Shown: positions 26,819 to 35,819 of the stretch, piece after piece
Numbering within the stretch: position 1 is the stretch's first letter
Layout: each line of letters starts with the position of its first letter
Origin: CAJXMH01 sp040220135
Lineage (GTDB): Bacteria; Bacteroidota; Bacteroidia; Flavobacteriales_E; Vicingaceae
Direction of reading: 5' to 3'
NCBI GenBank assembly: GCA_040220135.1
Contig: JAVJTT010000013.1
Span: 310,001-374,000 of the forward strand
Length of the DNA stretch: 64,000 nt
Program-made: the position numbers and the translations under genes
The notes under the pieces: model-generated
Databases searched by the model: none
Seen by the model: the letters and a program-made list of their open reading frames with translations, nothing else
What the model was told of the DNA's origin: nothing

Positions 26819-27922
26819 ATGTTTTTAAAGACTTTACATCTACTTAATTTTAAGAATTACGAAGAGGCCGATCTAGACTTATCTCCTAAGTTGAATTGCT
26901 TTTTGGGTAATAACGGAGAGGGTAAAACCAATTTGTTAGATGCCATTTACTACCTCGCATTTTGCAAAAGCTTTTTCAATCCGGCAGACTCTCAATTGAT
27001 TAAGCATCAGGAGAGTTTTATGGTAGTGCAGGGCGAATTTCAGCGAAAGGAAGAGAAAGAAAAAATATATGCCGGTTTAAAAAAGGGACAAAAGAAAAAG
27101 TTTAAACGAAATAAAAAGGAATATGAAAAGCTAGCCGAGCACATTGGTTTAATTCCTTTGGTAATGATATCACCTTCCGATTCACAGTTAATTACTGAGG
27201 GCAGTGACTTTCGCAGAAAGTTTATCGACCAAATCATATCGCAGTATGATCGAAACTACTTGGATAACCTGATACAGTATAACAGGGCTTTGTCGCAACG
27301 CAATAGGTTACTAAAGAAGTTTATGGAAATCCGTCAGTTTGACGAAACGACTCTGATTGTATGGGATGAACAGTTGATGCAATATGGACAGCCGATTTTT
27401 GAGAAACGAAAGGCTTTTATTGAAGAGTTTGTGCCACTTTTTCAAAGTCATTACGACTTTATTAGTCAAAAACGCGAAAGGGTAGAGCTGATCTATCAAT
27501 CTCAATTAGAAGAGCTTTCATTTCAAGAACTTTTGCAAAGTAAAAGGGAGAAAGACCGCCGTTTAACCTACAGCACAGGCGGAGTACACAAAGATGATCT
27601 AGGTTTTGAAATAGCTGGAATGCCTTTAAAGAAGTTTGGCTCTCAAGGGCAGCAAAAAACATTTTTGTTAGCATTAAAGTTAGCCCAAGCTGAATATTTA
27701 AAAGAAGTAAAAGAAATTGCGCCCATCTTACTTTTAGATGACATCTACGACAAACTCGACGAAAGTCGGGTGAGCAAACTGATGGCTGTAGTACAGCAAG
27801 ATTGGTTTGGTCAGGTATTTATAAGTGATACACATACCGACCGACTGCCTAAAATATTCAAGGAGCTGGGTGCTGAATACCGGGCTTTTATCATACAAAA
27901 CGGAGGAGTTAAAAGTGAGTGA
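26819..27922 (+). CDS. recF: DNA replication and repair protein RecF
   Basis: RecF is an SMC-like ATPase that loads RecA at single-strand gaps together with RecO and RecR. Seen: N-terminal FLKTLHLLNFKNYEEADLDL, Walker A GNNGEGKTNLLDAIYYL, the RKFIDQIISQYD region, the signature FGSQGQQKTFLLALKLAQA and Walker B PILLLDDIYDKLDESR, followed by VFISDTH. The 367 residues match the family. The ATG at 26819 is chosen. The stop overlaps the GTG start of the DciA-like gene by 8 nt. Confidence 0.95.
   Translation: MFLKTLHLLNFKNYEEADLDLSPKLNCFLGNNGEGKTNLLDAIYYLAFCKSFFNPADSQLIKHQESFMVVQGEFQRKEEKEKIYAGLKKGQKKKFKRNKKEYEKLAEHIGLIPLVMISPSDSQLITEGSDFRRKFIDQIISQYDRNYLDNLIQYNRALSQRNRLLKKFMEIRQFDETTLIVWDEQLMQYGQPIFEKRKAFIEEFVPLFQSHYDFISQKRERVELIYQSQLEELSFQELLQSKREKDRRLTYSTGGVHKDDLGFEIAGMPLKKFGSQGQQKTFLLALKLAQAEYLKEVKEIAPILLLDDIYDKLDESRVSKLMAVVQQDWFGQVFISDTHTDRLPKIFKELGAEYRAFIIQNGGVKSE
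27902..27908 (+). promoter_or_regulatory. Shine-Dalgarno-like GGAGGAG before the DciA-like gene
   Basis: GGAGGAG lies 6 nt before the GTG at 27915, inside the recF 3' end. Strong SD sequences are uncommon in Bacteroidota, so it supports the GTG start and coupling to recF translation. Confidence 0.6.
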
Positions 27923-28205
27923 CAACAATCAAAAACCGCTAAAAGACGCCATTAATCAAATGCTCAGGGCTTATGGTTTAGGCCCAAAATTAGATGAAGT
28001 GAGCTTGTTGAAAAGCTGGGACGAGGTAACCGGTCCTATGATTTCTAAACACACTAAAGACCTCTACTTTAGAGAGGGTACATTATATGTAGAATTAGAC
28101 TCATCGACTTTAAGACAAGAATTGTCTTATGCCAAAAGTAAATTGGTTGAAAAATTAAATCAAGCAGCCGGAAAGCGAATGGTAAACGAAATTGTTTTTA
28201 AATAA
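27915..28205 (+). CDS. DciA-like (DUF721) protein
   Basis: A 96-residue protein of the DUF721 family, which includes DciA, the replicative-helicase loader of many bacteria lacking DnaC. The core shows MLRAYGLGPKLDEVSLLKSW followed by DEVTGPMISKHTKDLYFREG, LYVELDSSTLRQELSYAKSK and the terminal VNEIVFK, all typical. The GTG start overlaps the recF stop by 8 nt and follows a strong SD; a longer frame starting at 27825 inside recF would add residues not seen in the family. The recF-dciA pair is common in the phylum. Confidence 0.85.
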   Translation: MSDNNQKPLKDAINQMLRAYGLGPKLDEVSLLKSWDEVTGPMISKHTKDLYFREGTLYVELDSSTLRQELSYAKSKLVEKLNQAAGKRMVNEIVFK

Positions 28206-28214
28206 TTTCGCAGT

Positions 28215-28748
28215 ATGAAGTGGTTGGCCAATTTACTCTGGAAGCAAAAACTGAAGAAGGTTTCAAGAAAGGTGAAAACCCACAATTTTGATAGCGCTAG
28301 AACAGCCATAATCCTTTACGACTGCTCAACAGAAGGCAAAGAAAAAGAAGGGAGAGATTTTGCACGCTTTGTGAAGGAACACAGCATTGAAGTGACCACT
28401 TTGGCCTTTTTTAACAAGAAAGGAAAGCAAGTCCAAAAACCTAAAGATGAATTAAGCTATCATTATTTGGAACCTAAAGACTTAAACTGGCTTCAAACCC
28501 CCAATACAAAAGTTGCTCAATCGATAATGAGCACTGAGTATGATTTGCTTTTCGACTTAAACCTTGAGGGACATTTCTGTTTGCAATACGTGGCCGGCCT
28601 AAGTAAAGCAAGTTGCAAAGTGGGGGCTTCAGGCGCTTACCGAGATCAAGTTTGCGACTTAACCCTTAAAGTTGACTTGGAGTCGCGTGCCCAACTAATT
28701 CAAGAAATAAAAAAATACCTTGCTATAATCAATAAAAAGACTGCCTAA
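28215..28748 (+). CDS. DUF6913-like Bacteroidota protein
   Basis: A 177-residue soluble protein resembling the family I recall as DUF6913, often found near dapA in this phylum. Visible: a basic N-terminal helix (MKWLANLLWKQKLKKVSRKV), an alpha/beta core (TAIILYDCS, VTTLAFFNKKGK) and DLLFDLNLEGHFCLQYVAGL. No catalytic motif is evident. It starts 9 nt after the DciA-like gene and ends one base before dapA. Confidence 0.65.
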   Translation: MKWLANLLWKQKLKKVSRKVKTHNFDSARTAIILYDCSTEGKEKEGRDFARFVKEHSIEVTTLAFFNKKGKQVQKPKDELSYHYLEPKDLNWLQTPNTKVAQSIMSTEYDLLFDLNLEGHFCLQYVAGLSKASCKVGASGAYRDQVCDLTLKVDLESRAQLIQEIKKYLAIINKKTA

Positions 28749-28749
28749 T

Positions 28750-29634
28750 ATGGATGCCTTAAAAGGAACCGGAGTAGCTCTTGTAACTCCATTTAAACAA
28801 AACGCTGAGATTGACTTTGACGGACTAGAAAAATTAGTAGAACATGTCATAAAAGGGGGTGTAGAGTATTTGGTGGTACTTGGCACTACAGGAGAATCGG
28901 TTACCTTAAGTCCTAGTGAAAAGGCAGATGTGTTAAACTGTGTCAAGCAAGTTAATCAAGGGCGTTTACCCATAGTTTTGGGAATGGGCGGAAACAATAC
29001 AGCAGCATTAATTCAGCAAGCGCGAGAGGTAAATTTAGAAGGAGTAAGTGGCTTACTTTCTGCAAGTCCTTCTTACAATAAGCCAACCCAAGAAGGAATT
29101 TATCAGCATTTTAAGGCTTTCGCAGAATCTACTGATAAACCGATTATACTTTACAATGTGCCTGGAAGAACCGCTTCTAACATTCAAGCAGCAACAACTT
29201 TGAGGTTGGCTAGGGATTTTGAAAATATCATAGGCATCAAAGAAGCCTCTGCTGATTTGGATCAGGTGATGGCAATAATTCAAGACAAGCCAAAAGACTT
29301 TTTAGTAATCTCAGGAGAAGATGGATTGACTTTGCCCATTGTAGCTTCAGGAGGTGACGGAGTGATTTCTGTGGTGGCCAATGCTTACCCTAAGCATTTT
29401 AGTGAAATGGTTCGATTAACAGCTAAGGCAGATTTAGAAAAGGCTAGAGCTTTGCACTATAAGCTTAAAAAATTCATTGATTTGCTTTTTAAAGAAGGAA
29501 ATCCCGGGGGGGTGAAAGCTGCTTTAAAGCATTTAGGGGTTTGTGAAGCACATTTAAGATTACCACTATGGCCAATTAGTACCACACTAAATAATTCAAT
29601 AGCTTCGCAGATCAAAGAGATTCAACAAGCTTGA
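28750..29634 (+). CDS. dapA: 4-hydroxy-tetrahydrodipicolinate synthase
   Basis: DapA condenses pyruvate with aspartate semialdehyde, the first committed step of lysine and diaminopimelate synthesis. The 294-residue TIM barrel shows VVLGTTGESVTLSP (the TT pair), ILYNVPGRT (catalytic Tyr), and IIGIKEASADL with the Schiff-base Lys, then SGEDGLTLP. It follows the upstream gene by one base and precedes the hydrolase by 37 nt. dapD lies about 1.8 kb away on the other strand. Confidence 0.96.
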   Translation: MDALKGTGVALVTPFKQNAEIDFDGLEKLVEHVIKGGVEYLVVLGTTGESVTLSPSEKADVLNCVKQVNQGRLPIVLGMGGNNTAALIQQAREVNLEGVSGLLSASPSYNKPTQEGIYQHFKAFAESTDKPIILYNVPGRTASNIQAATTLRLARDFENIIGIKEASADLDQVMAIIQDKPKDFLVISGEDGLTLPIVASGGDGVISVVANAYPKHFSEMVRLTAKADLEKARALHYKLKKFIDLLFKEGNPGGVKAALKHLGVCEAHLRLPLWPISTTLNNSIASQIKEIQQA

Positions 29635-29671
29635 GGCTTAAACTGAAAGCCGAATTCATTGTTAAAAAAAC

Positions 29672-30448
29672 ATGTTACACCACAACCTGTATAAACATCC
29701 CAGTTCCAAGAAGTACGTCACCTTTGTGCACGGTGCAGGAGGGAGTAGTACAATCTGGTTTAAACAACTTAAGGCATTTAAAAAGCATTTTAATGTTCTT
29801 TTGGTTGATTTGCGTGGACATGGGAAGTCTAAAAAATCCTTCTATGGTAAACTTCGTTCTTACAACTTTGAAGTAGTAAGAGAAGATATAGTTGAAGTGC
29901 TTGATCACCTTAAAATTGAGAAAACCCATTTGATAGGCATTTCTATGGGAACTATTATTATCCGCGACATCGCTGAACATTATCCGGAAAGAGTAGAGAG
30001 CATGATTATGGGTGGAGCAGTGATGAAAATGAATCTAAGAGGGCGCTTTTTAATGCGCTTTGGTAACCTTTTTAAGTCTTTGATTCCATACATGTTATTG
30101 TATAAATTCTTTGCTTTTATCATTTTGCCTAAACAGAATCACAAGCACTCTCGAAATATTTTTATTCGAGAGGCCAAAAAGCTTGACCAGAAGGAGTTTA
30201 AACGGTGGTTTGCCTTGGTTGCAGAAGTTGACCCCTTGCTAAAGTTCTTTCGCTTGAACCAAATAAAAACGCCCAGCCTTTACATTATGGGTGAGGAAGA
30301 CTACATGTTTTTACCAAGCATCGAAAAACTGGTAAAAAAGCATAAGAATTCGATTTTACATATTATACCGGACTGCGGTCATGTGGTAAATATTGACAGA
30401 CCTGCAGTGTTTAATCAACAAAGCATAGACTTTATCCAAAGTCATTAG
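29672..30448 (+). CDS. Alpha/beta-fold hydrolase
   Basis: A 258-residue alpha/beta hydrolase. Visible are the oxyanion stretch FVHGAGGSS, VDLRGHGKSKKS, the nucleophile elbow LIGISMGT (Ser), the acid YIMGEEDYMF (Asp) and the catalytic His in CGHVVNIDRP. A lid region of mostly hydrophobic helices (MRFGNLFKSLIPYMLLYKFF) suggests a lipophilic ester substrate, but this is inference. No signal peptide. Probably read through from dapA. Confidence 0.85.
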   Translation: MLHHNLYKHPSSKKYVTFVHGAGGSSTIWFKQLKAFKKHFNVLLVDLRGHGKSKKSFYGKLRSYNFEVVREDIVEVLDHLKIEKTHLIGISMGTIIIRDIAEHYPERVESMIMGGAVMKMNLRGRFLMRFGNLFKSLIPYMLLYKFFAFIILPKQNHKHSRNIFIREAKKLDQKEFKRWFALVAEVDPLLKFFRLNQIKTPSLYIMGEEDYMFLPSIEKLVKKHKNSILHIIPDCGHVVNIDRPAVFNQQSIDFIQSH

Positions 30449-30457
30449 AGAAATTTT

Positions 30458-31465
30458 CTATTGCTTTTCATTAATAAAATCTTTGTAGTTGGGGCGATCG
30501 AATTGTTCTTTTCTAATGGTATAAGCGCAATTAAAGTGATCAAGCGGACATTTCTTCTTACCGTGTATGCCACAGGGTCGGCAACTTAGTTTTTCTTTGC
30601 TTTCAATAATTTTAGAATCCTTCCCAAGAGGACCAAAGCCAAAGGAAGGAATGGTAGAGCAGAAAACGGCATTGGTAGGGGCGTCCATAGAGGAAGCCAT
30701 ATGCATGGGCGCAGAGTCATTGGTATAGTTCATCACTGCCTTTTCCATTAAGGCAGCTGATTCTAAAAAGTTCAACCTGCCGGCTAAATTCACAATCTTC
30801 TTTCTTCCACTCATATCAATGATCTCTTGACAAGCTTCACGGTCGTCAGGCCCGCCTAAAAGATAGATTACCCAATCGTCGTTTTGTGAAAGGACCAACT
30901 CAACCCATTTTACCGCCGGCAACTCTTTGGTTTGCCACACAGATGTTGGTGCCATGCATAGATAGGGTAATTCTTGATACTTAGAAACGCTAGCATAGTC
31001 TCTTTTTCGAGGGTAAAGCTTTGGGCGTACCCATTTCTCATCTGTTAAGTGTCGAATTAAAGAGAGGTTACGACTGGTTTCGTGTTGCCCCTTTAAGCGA
31101 TGGCCAACTTTTTCATCAAAAAAGATAGAAAAGGGGTTTTTTCGAAAACCCACTTTGTGTTTTGCGCCTGATAAAGCAGTAAGCAAACCAGATGCAAAAA
31201 AGCGTTGTACGTTGATTACCGCATCGTATTTTCTTCTTCTGATTAAAAGCAGCACACGAAACAAATTGGTGTACTTGTTTTGTTTTTTCTTCCAAATAAA
31301 TACTTTATGCAAATGCGGATGTCCCTTCAACAAAGCTCCATTCCCACGACGAACTAAAAAATCAATTTCAGCCTCCGGATAATGGATCTTCAGCTTTTCA
31401 ATGATTGGTGTGGCTAAAATTACATCACCGATAAAGGCCGTTTGTATGATCAGAATTCGCTGCAT
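30458..31465 (-). CDS. Glycosyltransferase family 9 (heptosyltransferase-like)
   Basis: A 335-residue GT-B enzyme of family 9, probably adding a sugar to the lipopolysaccharide core on the cytoplasmic side of the inner membrane. Seen: N-terminal RILIIQTAFIGDVILATPII, central LCMAPTSVWQTKELPAVKW and the GT9 nucleotide-sugar motif YTNDSAPMHMASSMDAP. The C-terminus has a cluster of Cys (LSCRPCGIHGKKKCPLDH), also seen in related enzymes. It starts 2 nt after the dapD stop. Confidence 0.9.
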   Translation of the reverse strand: MQRILIIQTAFIGDVILATPIIEKLKIHYPEAEIDFLVRRGNGALLKGHPHLHKVFIWKKKQNKYTNLFRVLLLIRRRKYDAVINVQRFFASGLLTALSGAKHKVGFRKNPFSIFFDEKVGHRLKGQHETSRNLSLIRHLTDEKWVRPKLYPRKRDYASVSKYQELPYLCMAPTSVWQTKELPAVKWVELVLSQNDDWVIYLLGGPDDREACQEIIDMSGRKKIVNLAGRLNFLESAALMEKAVMNYTNDSAPMHMASSMDAPTNAVFCSTIPSFGFGPLGKDSKIIESKEKLSCRPCGIHGKKKCPLDHFNCAYTIRKEQFDRPNYKDFINEKQ

Positions 31466-31467
31466 TG

Positions 31468-32280
31468 CTATAGGGCTACCTCAAAGTCTCGTAAAACTTG
31501 ATTTAAGGAAGTCTTTAGGTCGGTACTGGCTTTTCTTTTGCCAATAATCAGAGCGCAAGGAACTTGGTATTCTCCTGCAGTAAAGGTTTTGGTGTAAGAT
31601 CCGGGAATAACCACAGATCGAGCAGGTACTCGACCTTTGTATTCTTTCGGTTCGTCACCACTCACATCAATAATTTTAGTTGACTTGGTAAGCACAACAT
31701 TAGCACCCAAAACAGCTTCTTTTTCTATTCGAACCCCTTCAACAACAATACAACGCGAACCAATAAAACAACCATCTTCAACAATTACCGGGGCGGCTTG
31801 TAAAGGTTCCAAAACACCTCCAATTCCAACACCACCACTTAGGTGCACGTTTTTTCCAATTTGAGCACAGCTTCCAACGGTAGCCCAAGTATCTACCATG
31901 GTGCCTTCGTCTACATAAGCACCAATGTTCACATAAGAGGGCATCATGACCACTCCTTTAGAGACATAAGCACCATATCGCGCAATGGCATGAGGAACCA
32001 CCCTTACGCCACGTTGAGCGTAGTTGCCTTTAAGTGCCATTTTATCATGAAACTCAAAGGGACCAACTTCTATGGTTTCCATTTCACGGATCGGAAAATA
32101 AAGAACTACTGCCTTTTTTACCCATTCATTTACTTGCCAGCCTTCTTGGGTTGGCTCAGCACAGCGTAGTTTGCCTTCGTCTATTTCAGAAATTACACTT
32201 TCAATGGCTTTTCGGTGAGCAGAGTCTTGCAATAAACTTCTGTCCTCCCAAGCTGCTTCTATCAGTTCTTTATACTTCAT
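31468..32280 (-). CDS. dapD: 2,3,4,5-tetrahydropyridine-2,6-dicarboxylate N-succinyltransferase
   Basis: DapD succinylates tetrahydrodipicolinate in the lysine/diaminopimelate pathway. The 270-residue protein has a helical N-terminal domain (residues about 1-95) and a left-handed beta helix of hexapeptides (GAYVDEGTMVDTWATVGSCA, GGVGIGGVLEPLQAAPVIVE). The last part carries PARSVVIPGSY, usual for the family. The ATG overlaps the upstream glycosyltransferase stop (TAATG), showing coupling. With dapA nearby it indicates the succinylase route. Confidence 0.95.
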   Translation of the reverse strand: MKYKELIEAAWEDRSLLQDSAHRKAIESVISEIDEGKLRCAEPTQEGWQVNEWVKKAVVLYFPIREMETIEVGPFEFHDKMALKGNYAQRGVRVVPHAIARYGAYVSKGVVMMPSYVNIGAYVDEGTMVDTWATVGSCAQIGKNVHLSGGVGIGGVLEPLQAAPVIVEDGCFIGSRCIVVEGVRIEKEAVLGANVVLTKSTKIIDVSGDEPKEYKGRVPARSVVIPGSYTKTFTAGEYQVPCALIIGKRKASTDLKTSLNQVLRDFEVAL

Positions 32281-33470
32281 TATGCTTGTTTTTTATCGCT
32301 CGCAGCCCTCAAAAATAGGGCTTCTAGTTTTGATGTGCTACTCTTCCAATTATATTGCTGGTTTATCAATTGGTAGCCGGCCAGGGCAATACTTTCGGCT
32401 TTAGTTTCATCACTTAGCAATTGCAGGATAAGCTGCTTGTAGTCCTCCGGCTTTTCACCAATCAGTATATTTTTGTTGTGAACGCCACCCAAGGCGTTGT
32501 TCGCTAATGGTGAAGTAATGCAAGGAATTTGCATGGCCATGGCTTCTAATAATTTGTTTTGTAAGCCTGTGCCAATTTGCATGGGGGCTACAAAAACTTT
32601 AGAAGCAGCGTAATAATCTCGAATATCATCTACCCAACCGGTTACAACTACCTTATTACTTGCCAATGCTTCTACTCTTGGACTTGGATTGGCTCCGGCA
32701 ATAGCCAATTTAACTTCCGGCATTTCTTTCCAAACTAAGGGTAAGACCTGATTAACCAAATAATCCACTCCGTCTACATTTGGAGGATACGACATATTAC
32801 CAGTAAACAACAGGTCGTATTTTTTTTCTACTTCTTTGGGTTTAAAGAATGCTTGATCTACTCCATTCCGTATGATGTGAATGCGATGATTCTGAGCATG
32901 TACAATTAGGTTACGGTCCTGCGAAGATATAATGGTTTTATGGTCAAAAGCCGGAAAAATAAAATGTTCGTAACGCTTTAAGCGGGTCGCTTCGATCTTA
33001 AAAAGTTCGCGCATGCCAATTTTAGCCTGACTAATTCGGCGCTCCATTCCTCTTGATAAGGCATCCATATAATCGAGAGTTTTGGGAGCATCTTCAAAAT
33101 CTTTTACATACTCGCTTACTCGTATAAGTTGGCAATACAAATGGTCTATTTGGTGGCTTTTGAAAAAACGAAGAATGTGTTTTTTTGCCCTTCTGTTATA
33201 AAAGTAAGCGACCTGTAAAGGTAAATTGGTGAACAATAAACTAAAGGCCAAATTGAGTAAAATGCCAAATTTGGTCAGCTGTATTACTTTTATCTCGTTG
33301 CAGTAAGGTGCCAGTCGCTCAATTGCTTCCGGATGAAGTTTGCCAACATTGAGTGCACAAAGATAGATTTCATGCTTCTCAGATAGGGTTCTAATTTGAT
33401 GAAAAGCCCTCAGTTTATCTCCTTTTTCTAAAGGGTACGGAACACGCGATAATAAAACCCCGATCTTCAT
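32280..33470 (-). CDS. Family 4-type glycosyltransferase
   Basis: A 396-residue GT-B glycosyltransferase. The N-terminal half starts KIGVLLSRVPYPLEKGDKLR; the C-terminal nucleotide-sugar half shows LLFTGNMSYPPNVDGVDYLV and the E-x7-E-type segment GTGLQNKLLEAMAMQIPCIT. It resembles the sugar transferases grouped with exopolysaccharide loci (TIGR03087-like). Donor and acceptor are unknown. It sits between the LptF/G permease (stop directly before its ATG) and dapD, an envelope-biosynthesis run. Confidence 0.87.
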   Translation of the reverse strand: MKIGVLLSRVPYPLEKGDKLRAFHQIRTLSEKHEIYLCALNVGKLHPEAIERLAPYCNEIKVIQLTKFGILLNLAFSLLFTNLPLQVAYFYNRRAKKHILRFFKSHQIDHLYCQLIRVSEYVKDFEDAPKTLDYMDALSRGMERRISQAKIGMRELFKIEATRLKRYEHFIFPAFDHKTIISSQDRNLIVHAQNHRIHIIRNGVDQAFFKPKEVEKKYDLLFTGNMSYPPNVDGVDYLVNQVLPLVWKEMPEVKLAIAGANPSPRVEALASNKVVVTGWVDDIRDYYAASKVFVAPMQIGTGLQNKLLEAMAMQIPCITSPLANNALGGVHNKNILIGEKPEDYKQLILQLLSDETKAESIALAGYQLINQQYNWKSSTSKLEALFLRAASDKKQA

Positions 33471-34913
33471 TTAGCTCTCTTCTTTTTTACGCTTTCTAAA
33501 GATTTTCTTAAAAAAATTGCCGTAGCTGTCTAAACTAAACAAAGTCGAATCAGAGGTTGCTTTATAAGTAAAAAACAATCCGATTGGAAATAAAATAGCG
33601 GAAGCCATCCACATGCCTTGTACCACTTCTATTGCACCTTCTTTCGACATCTTTTCTCCGGTTATACTCAAGATGTGGAAAATAAGAAAGAAAATCACCG
33701 AGATTACAATGGGCATTCCCAAACCTCCTTTTCGAATAATAGCACCTAGAGGCGCTCCGATCAGAAAGAGAATAAAACAAGCAAAAGAAAGGGTGAGTTT
33801 TTTGTGCCAGTATATTTTGTGATAGTTGATGTACTTGTTTCTGCCATATAGATCTTCAACCATTGAGCTAACTCTTGATTTAGCATTACGACTTAGGTTT
33901 GTAGCGGTATTAAAGACTTGTTTTTTCTGATTTAATGCTAGGCCTTCAAAGAAGGTATCAAACTCCACAGGCCTGAAAATGGGCGCTTGTGGAAAGTTAT
34001 CATCTTTTAGATTCGAATAATGAAAGTAGGTCTTTTTAAGCCCTTTTCTAAAGTCTCTTTCCCTTTGCTTTTTGAGCTTTGTTAAAGTGTCAATCGCTTT
34101 ATCTAACTGCTCTAAGTTTAGCATTTTATAATTGCTTTTAAATAAGTCTTCATCAGTTCGGTTTAGAGCAAATTGGGAAAGGTCAAAGCGAATTAAATTT
34201 TCTTTGAATTTAGAGCGGGCTAGTGGGTAGGTTCTATTTCTTTGACCGTCTTTATCTTCATCATAACTTTCTCCATTGAATAAGCGAAGCTCTATGTATC
34301 GTTTGTCATCGGTCACAGTCATAATTCCTTCTTCTGCAGTAATTACAGAACGATTACCTTTTCCTTCGCTGTGGTCGTAGATCAATACATCATAAAGGTG
34401 TTCAACTTCTTTAATGGTTTTTTTATCCTTTACTCGAATGGTGTAATTGTCAAGCTCGCTGCTAAATATTCCAGGACGTATATCCATGGTGGGTTTCTGC
34501 TCTTTCACATCGTAAAGCAAAGATTTGCTTTTGAGATTGGCTACTGGCAACCAATAATTAGAGAAAATATAGGCTGTTATACTCAAGAAAAAAACCAAAA
34601 TGGCAAGAGGGCGTAGCACTCTTTTTAGAGAAATGCCGGCAGACTTAAACGCTACTAATTCGTAGTGTTCTCCCAAGTTGCCCATTGTCATAATAGAAGA
34701 GAGCAAAATAGCCAAGGGGAGTGCCATGGGAACTAGGCTTGCTGAAACGTATACCAAAAGTTCAACAATGACGGTCCATTCCAAACCCTTGCCCACCATA
34801 TCATCAATGTACTTCCAAACAAATTGCATTAACAAAACGAACAACGAGATAAAAAAGGTTGCTAGAAATGGAGAAGCAAATGACTTCAGAATGAATTTAG
34901 AGGCTGTCTTCAA
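33471..34913 (-). CDS. LptF/LptG family lipopolysaccharide export permease
   Basis: A 480-residue member of the YjgP/YjgQ family, the inner-membrane permease of the Lpt transport machine. N-terminal helices (PFLATFFISLFVLLMQFVW and SLVPMALPLAILLSSIMTMG) are followed by the conserved EHYELVAFKSAGISLKRVLR coupling helix, a large periplasmic jellyroll (about residues 120-360) and three C-terminal helices with GAPLGAIIRKGGLG. It is longer than the 350-370 aa of proteobacterial LptF/G, as is common in Bacteroidota. No early ATG exists; the start is TTG at 34913, 17 nt after a perfect -7 element. Confidence 0.9.
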   Translation of the reverse strand: MKTASKFILKSFASPFLATFFISLFVLLMQFVWKYIDDMVGKGLEWTVIVELLVYVSASLVPMALPLAILLSSIMTMGNLGEHYELVAFKSAGISLKRVLRPLAILVFFLSITAYIFSNYWLPVANLKSKSLLYDVKEQKPTMDIRPGIFSSELDNYTIRVKDKKTIKEVEHLYDVLIYDHSEGKGNRSVITAEEGIMTVTDDKRYIELRLFNGESYDEDKDGQRNRTYPLARSKFKENLIRFDLSQFALNRTDEDLFKSNYKMLNLEQLDKAIDTLTKLKKQRERDFRKGLKKTYFHYSNLKDDNFPQAPIFRPVEFDTFFEGLALNQKKQVFNTATNLSRNAKSRVSSMVEDLYGRNKYINYHKIYWHKKLTLSFACFILFLIGAPLGAIIRKGGLGMPIVISVIFFLIFHILSITGEKMSKEGAIEVVQGMWMASAILFPIGLFFTYKATSDSTLFSLDSYGNFFKKIFRKRKKEES

Positions 34914-34930
34914 GAAGAATTACTTTCAAG

Positions 34931-34938
34931 CAAAAGTA
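34931..34938 (-). promoter_or_regulatory. -7 element (TACTTTTG) for the LptF/G-GT4-dapD-GT9 run
   Basis: An exact TAnnTTTG match on the minus strand, 17 nt before the TTG start at 34913. It would drive four tightly spaced genes down to 30458. No clear -33 TTG. Confidence 0.5.
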
Positions 34939-34963
34939 GCCAAACGGAATGCGAAAAAAAGGC

Positions 34964-35347
34964 TTAGGAACCGATTGCGTGCAAAAGACTGTTAATTTGA
35001 CTTTCCCACAGTTGCTTTGACTCTTCTACTTCATCTTCTTCGGCAAAATCGGTAACCATTAAAGATACATCATTGGTAAGGTCGTCGGTGATGATTCGAA
35101 ATTCAAAATAAGCATCATCATCCTCTTCCTCTTCCCATTGAAATCTGATGTAAGAGTCTGTTTTTTTCCCGATTAAATTTGCAACTTCTTCAGCTCCTTC
35201 CCAAATGAAGGAAAATACCTTTCCTCTAGAGTTCACATCATCTGCAAACCATTCTGACAAACCCGATGGGGTAGAAAGAAATTTGTAAAGCATCTTCGGA
35301 GATGCCTTAACTACAAATTCTATTTCGTACTGTACTTTCTCTGACAT
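34964..35347 (-). CDS. START/AHSA1-like domain protein
   Basis: A 127-residue protein with the opening QYEIEFVVKASPKMLYKFLS and SGLSEWFADDV, the pattern of the START/Bet v1-like AHSA1 superfamily, in a form common in Bacteroidota. The fold makes a hydrophobic pocket; ligand or partner is unknown. The middle is very acidic (EEEEDDDAYFEFR). It is monocistronic or precedes the LptF/G promoter. Confidence 0.78.
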   Translation of the reverse strand: MSEKVQYEIEFVVKASPKMLYKFLSTPSGLSEWFADDVNSRGKVFSFIWEGAEEVANLIGKKTDSYIRFQWEEEEDDDAYFEFRIITDDLTNDVSLMVTDFAEEDEVEESKQLWESQINSLLHAIGS

Positions 35348-35710
35348 AATGTAACCTTGATTCGATTGCGAAAGATAGTTAAAAAAATGATACTTGCTAA
35401 CTGCTGTATTGAGTTGGACTTGAAAAATATACTATCTGCTTTAATGAATAAAAGTAGGGTAGATGTTAGATTTAGAGGAGAGGTTTAATTTTTGGGGCTT
35501 AAAAAAGTACAAGGGCTACTTAATTCGATAACTGTTTCTGTTTAGACTTTCAAGCTTTAGTCTGGATGAAAAATGAGCACTGAAAATAGATAAAGGTTTA
35601 ATGCTATAAAATAAAAAATATTGCAAGTGGCTAATAACGAGAAAGAAAAGTGTGAATTACATTCTTTCTTTTTTGAGGTGAATAAATCTCTTTGAAATTT
35701 ATCAAAATTG
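35348..35710. other. Intergenic region without a gene, upstream of tRNA-Met
   Basis: This AT-rich gap of about 360 nt contains no supported ORF. A short inverted repeat (AGACT...AGTCT, about 35541-35560) is visible but lacks a T run and is probably incidental. A possible -33 TTTG for the tRNA promoter sits at 35693-35696. Confidence 0.5.
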
Positions 35711-35718
35711 TATATTTG
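35711..35718 (+). promoter_or_regulatory. -7 element (TATATTTG) for tRNA-Met
   Basis: An exact TAnnTTTG match 14 nt before the tRNA 5' end. A TTTG at 35693-35696 could be the -33 box, though the 14-nt spacing is shorter than usual. Confidence 0.55.
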
Positions 35719-35732
35719 CACCCTCAAAAAAT

Positions 35733-35809
<77 letters not shown>

Positions 35810-35819
35810 ACCGACACCT

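Noticed and set aside
27825..27914. Upstream ATG extension of the DciA-like gene
   Set aside because: It would overlap recF by about 100 nt with non-conserved residues; the GTG with a strong SD gives the family's usual length.
29631..29876. Alternative ORF at the 5' end of the alpha/beta hydrolase
   Set aside because: It overlaps the hydrolase in another frame and shows no family resemblance, while the hydrolase has a full catalytic triad.
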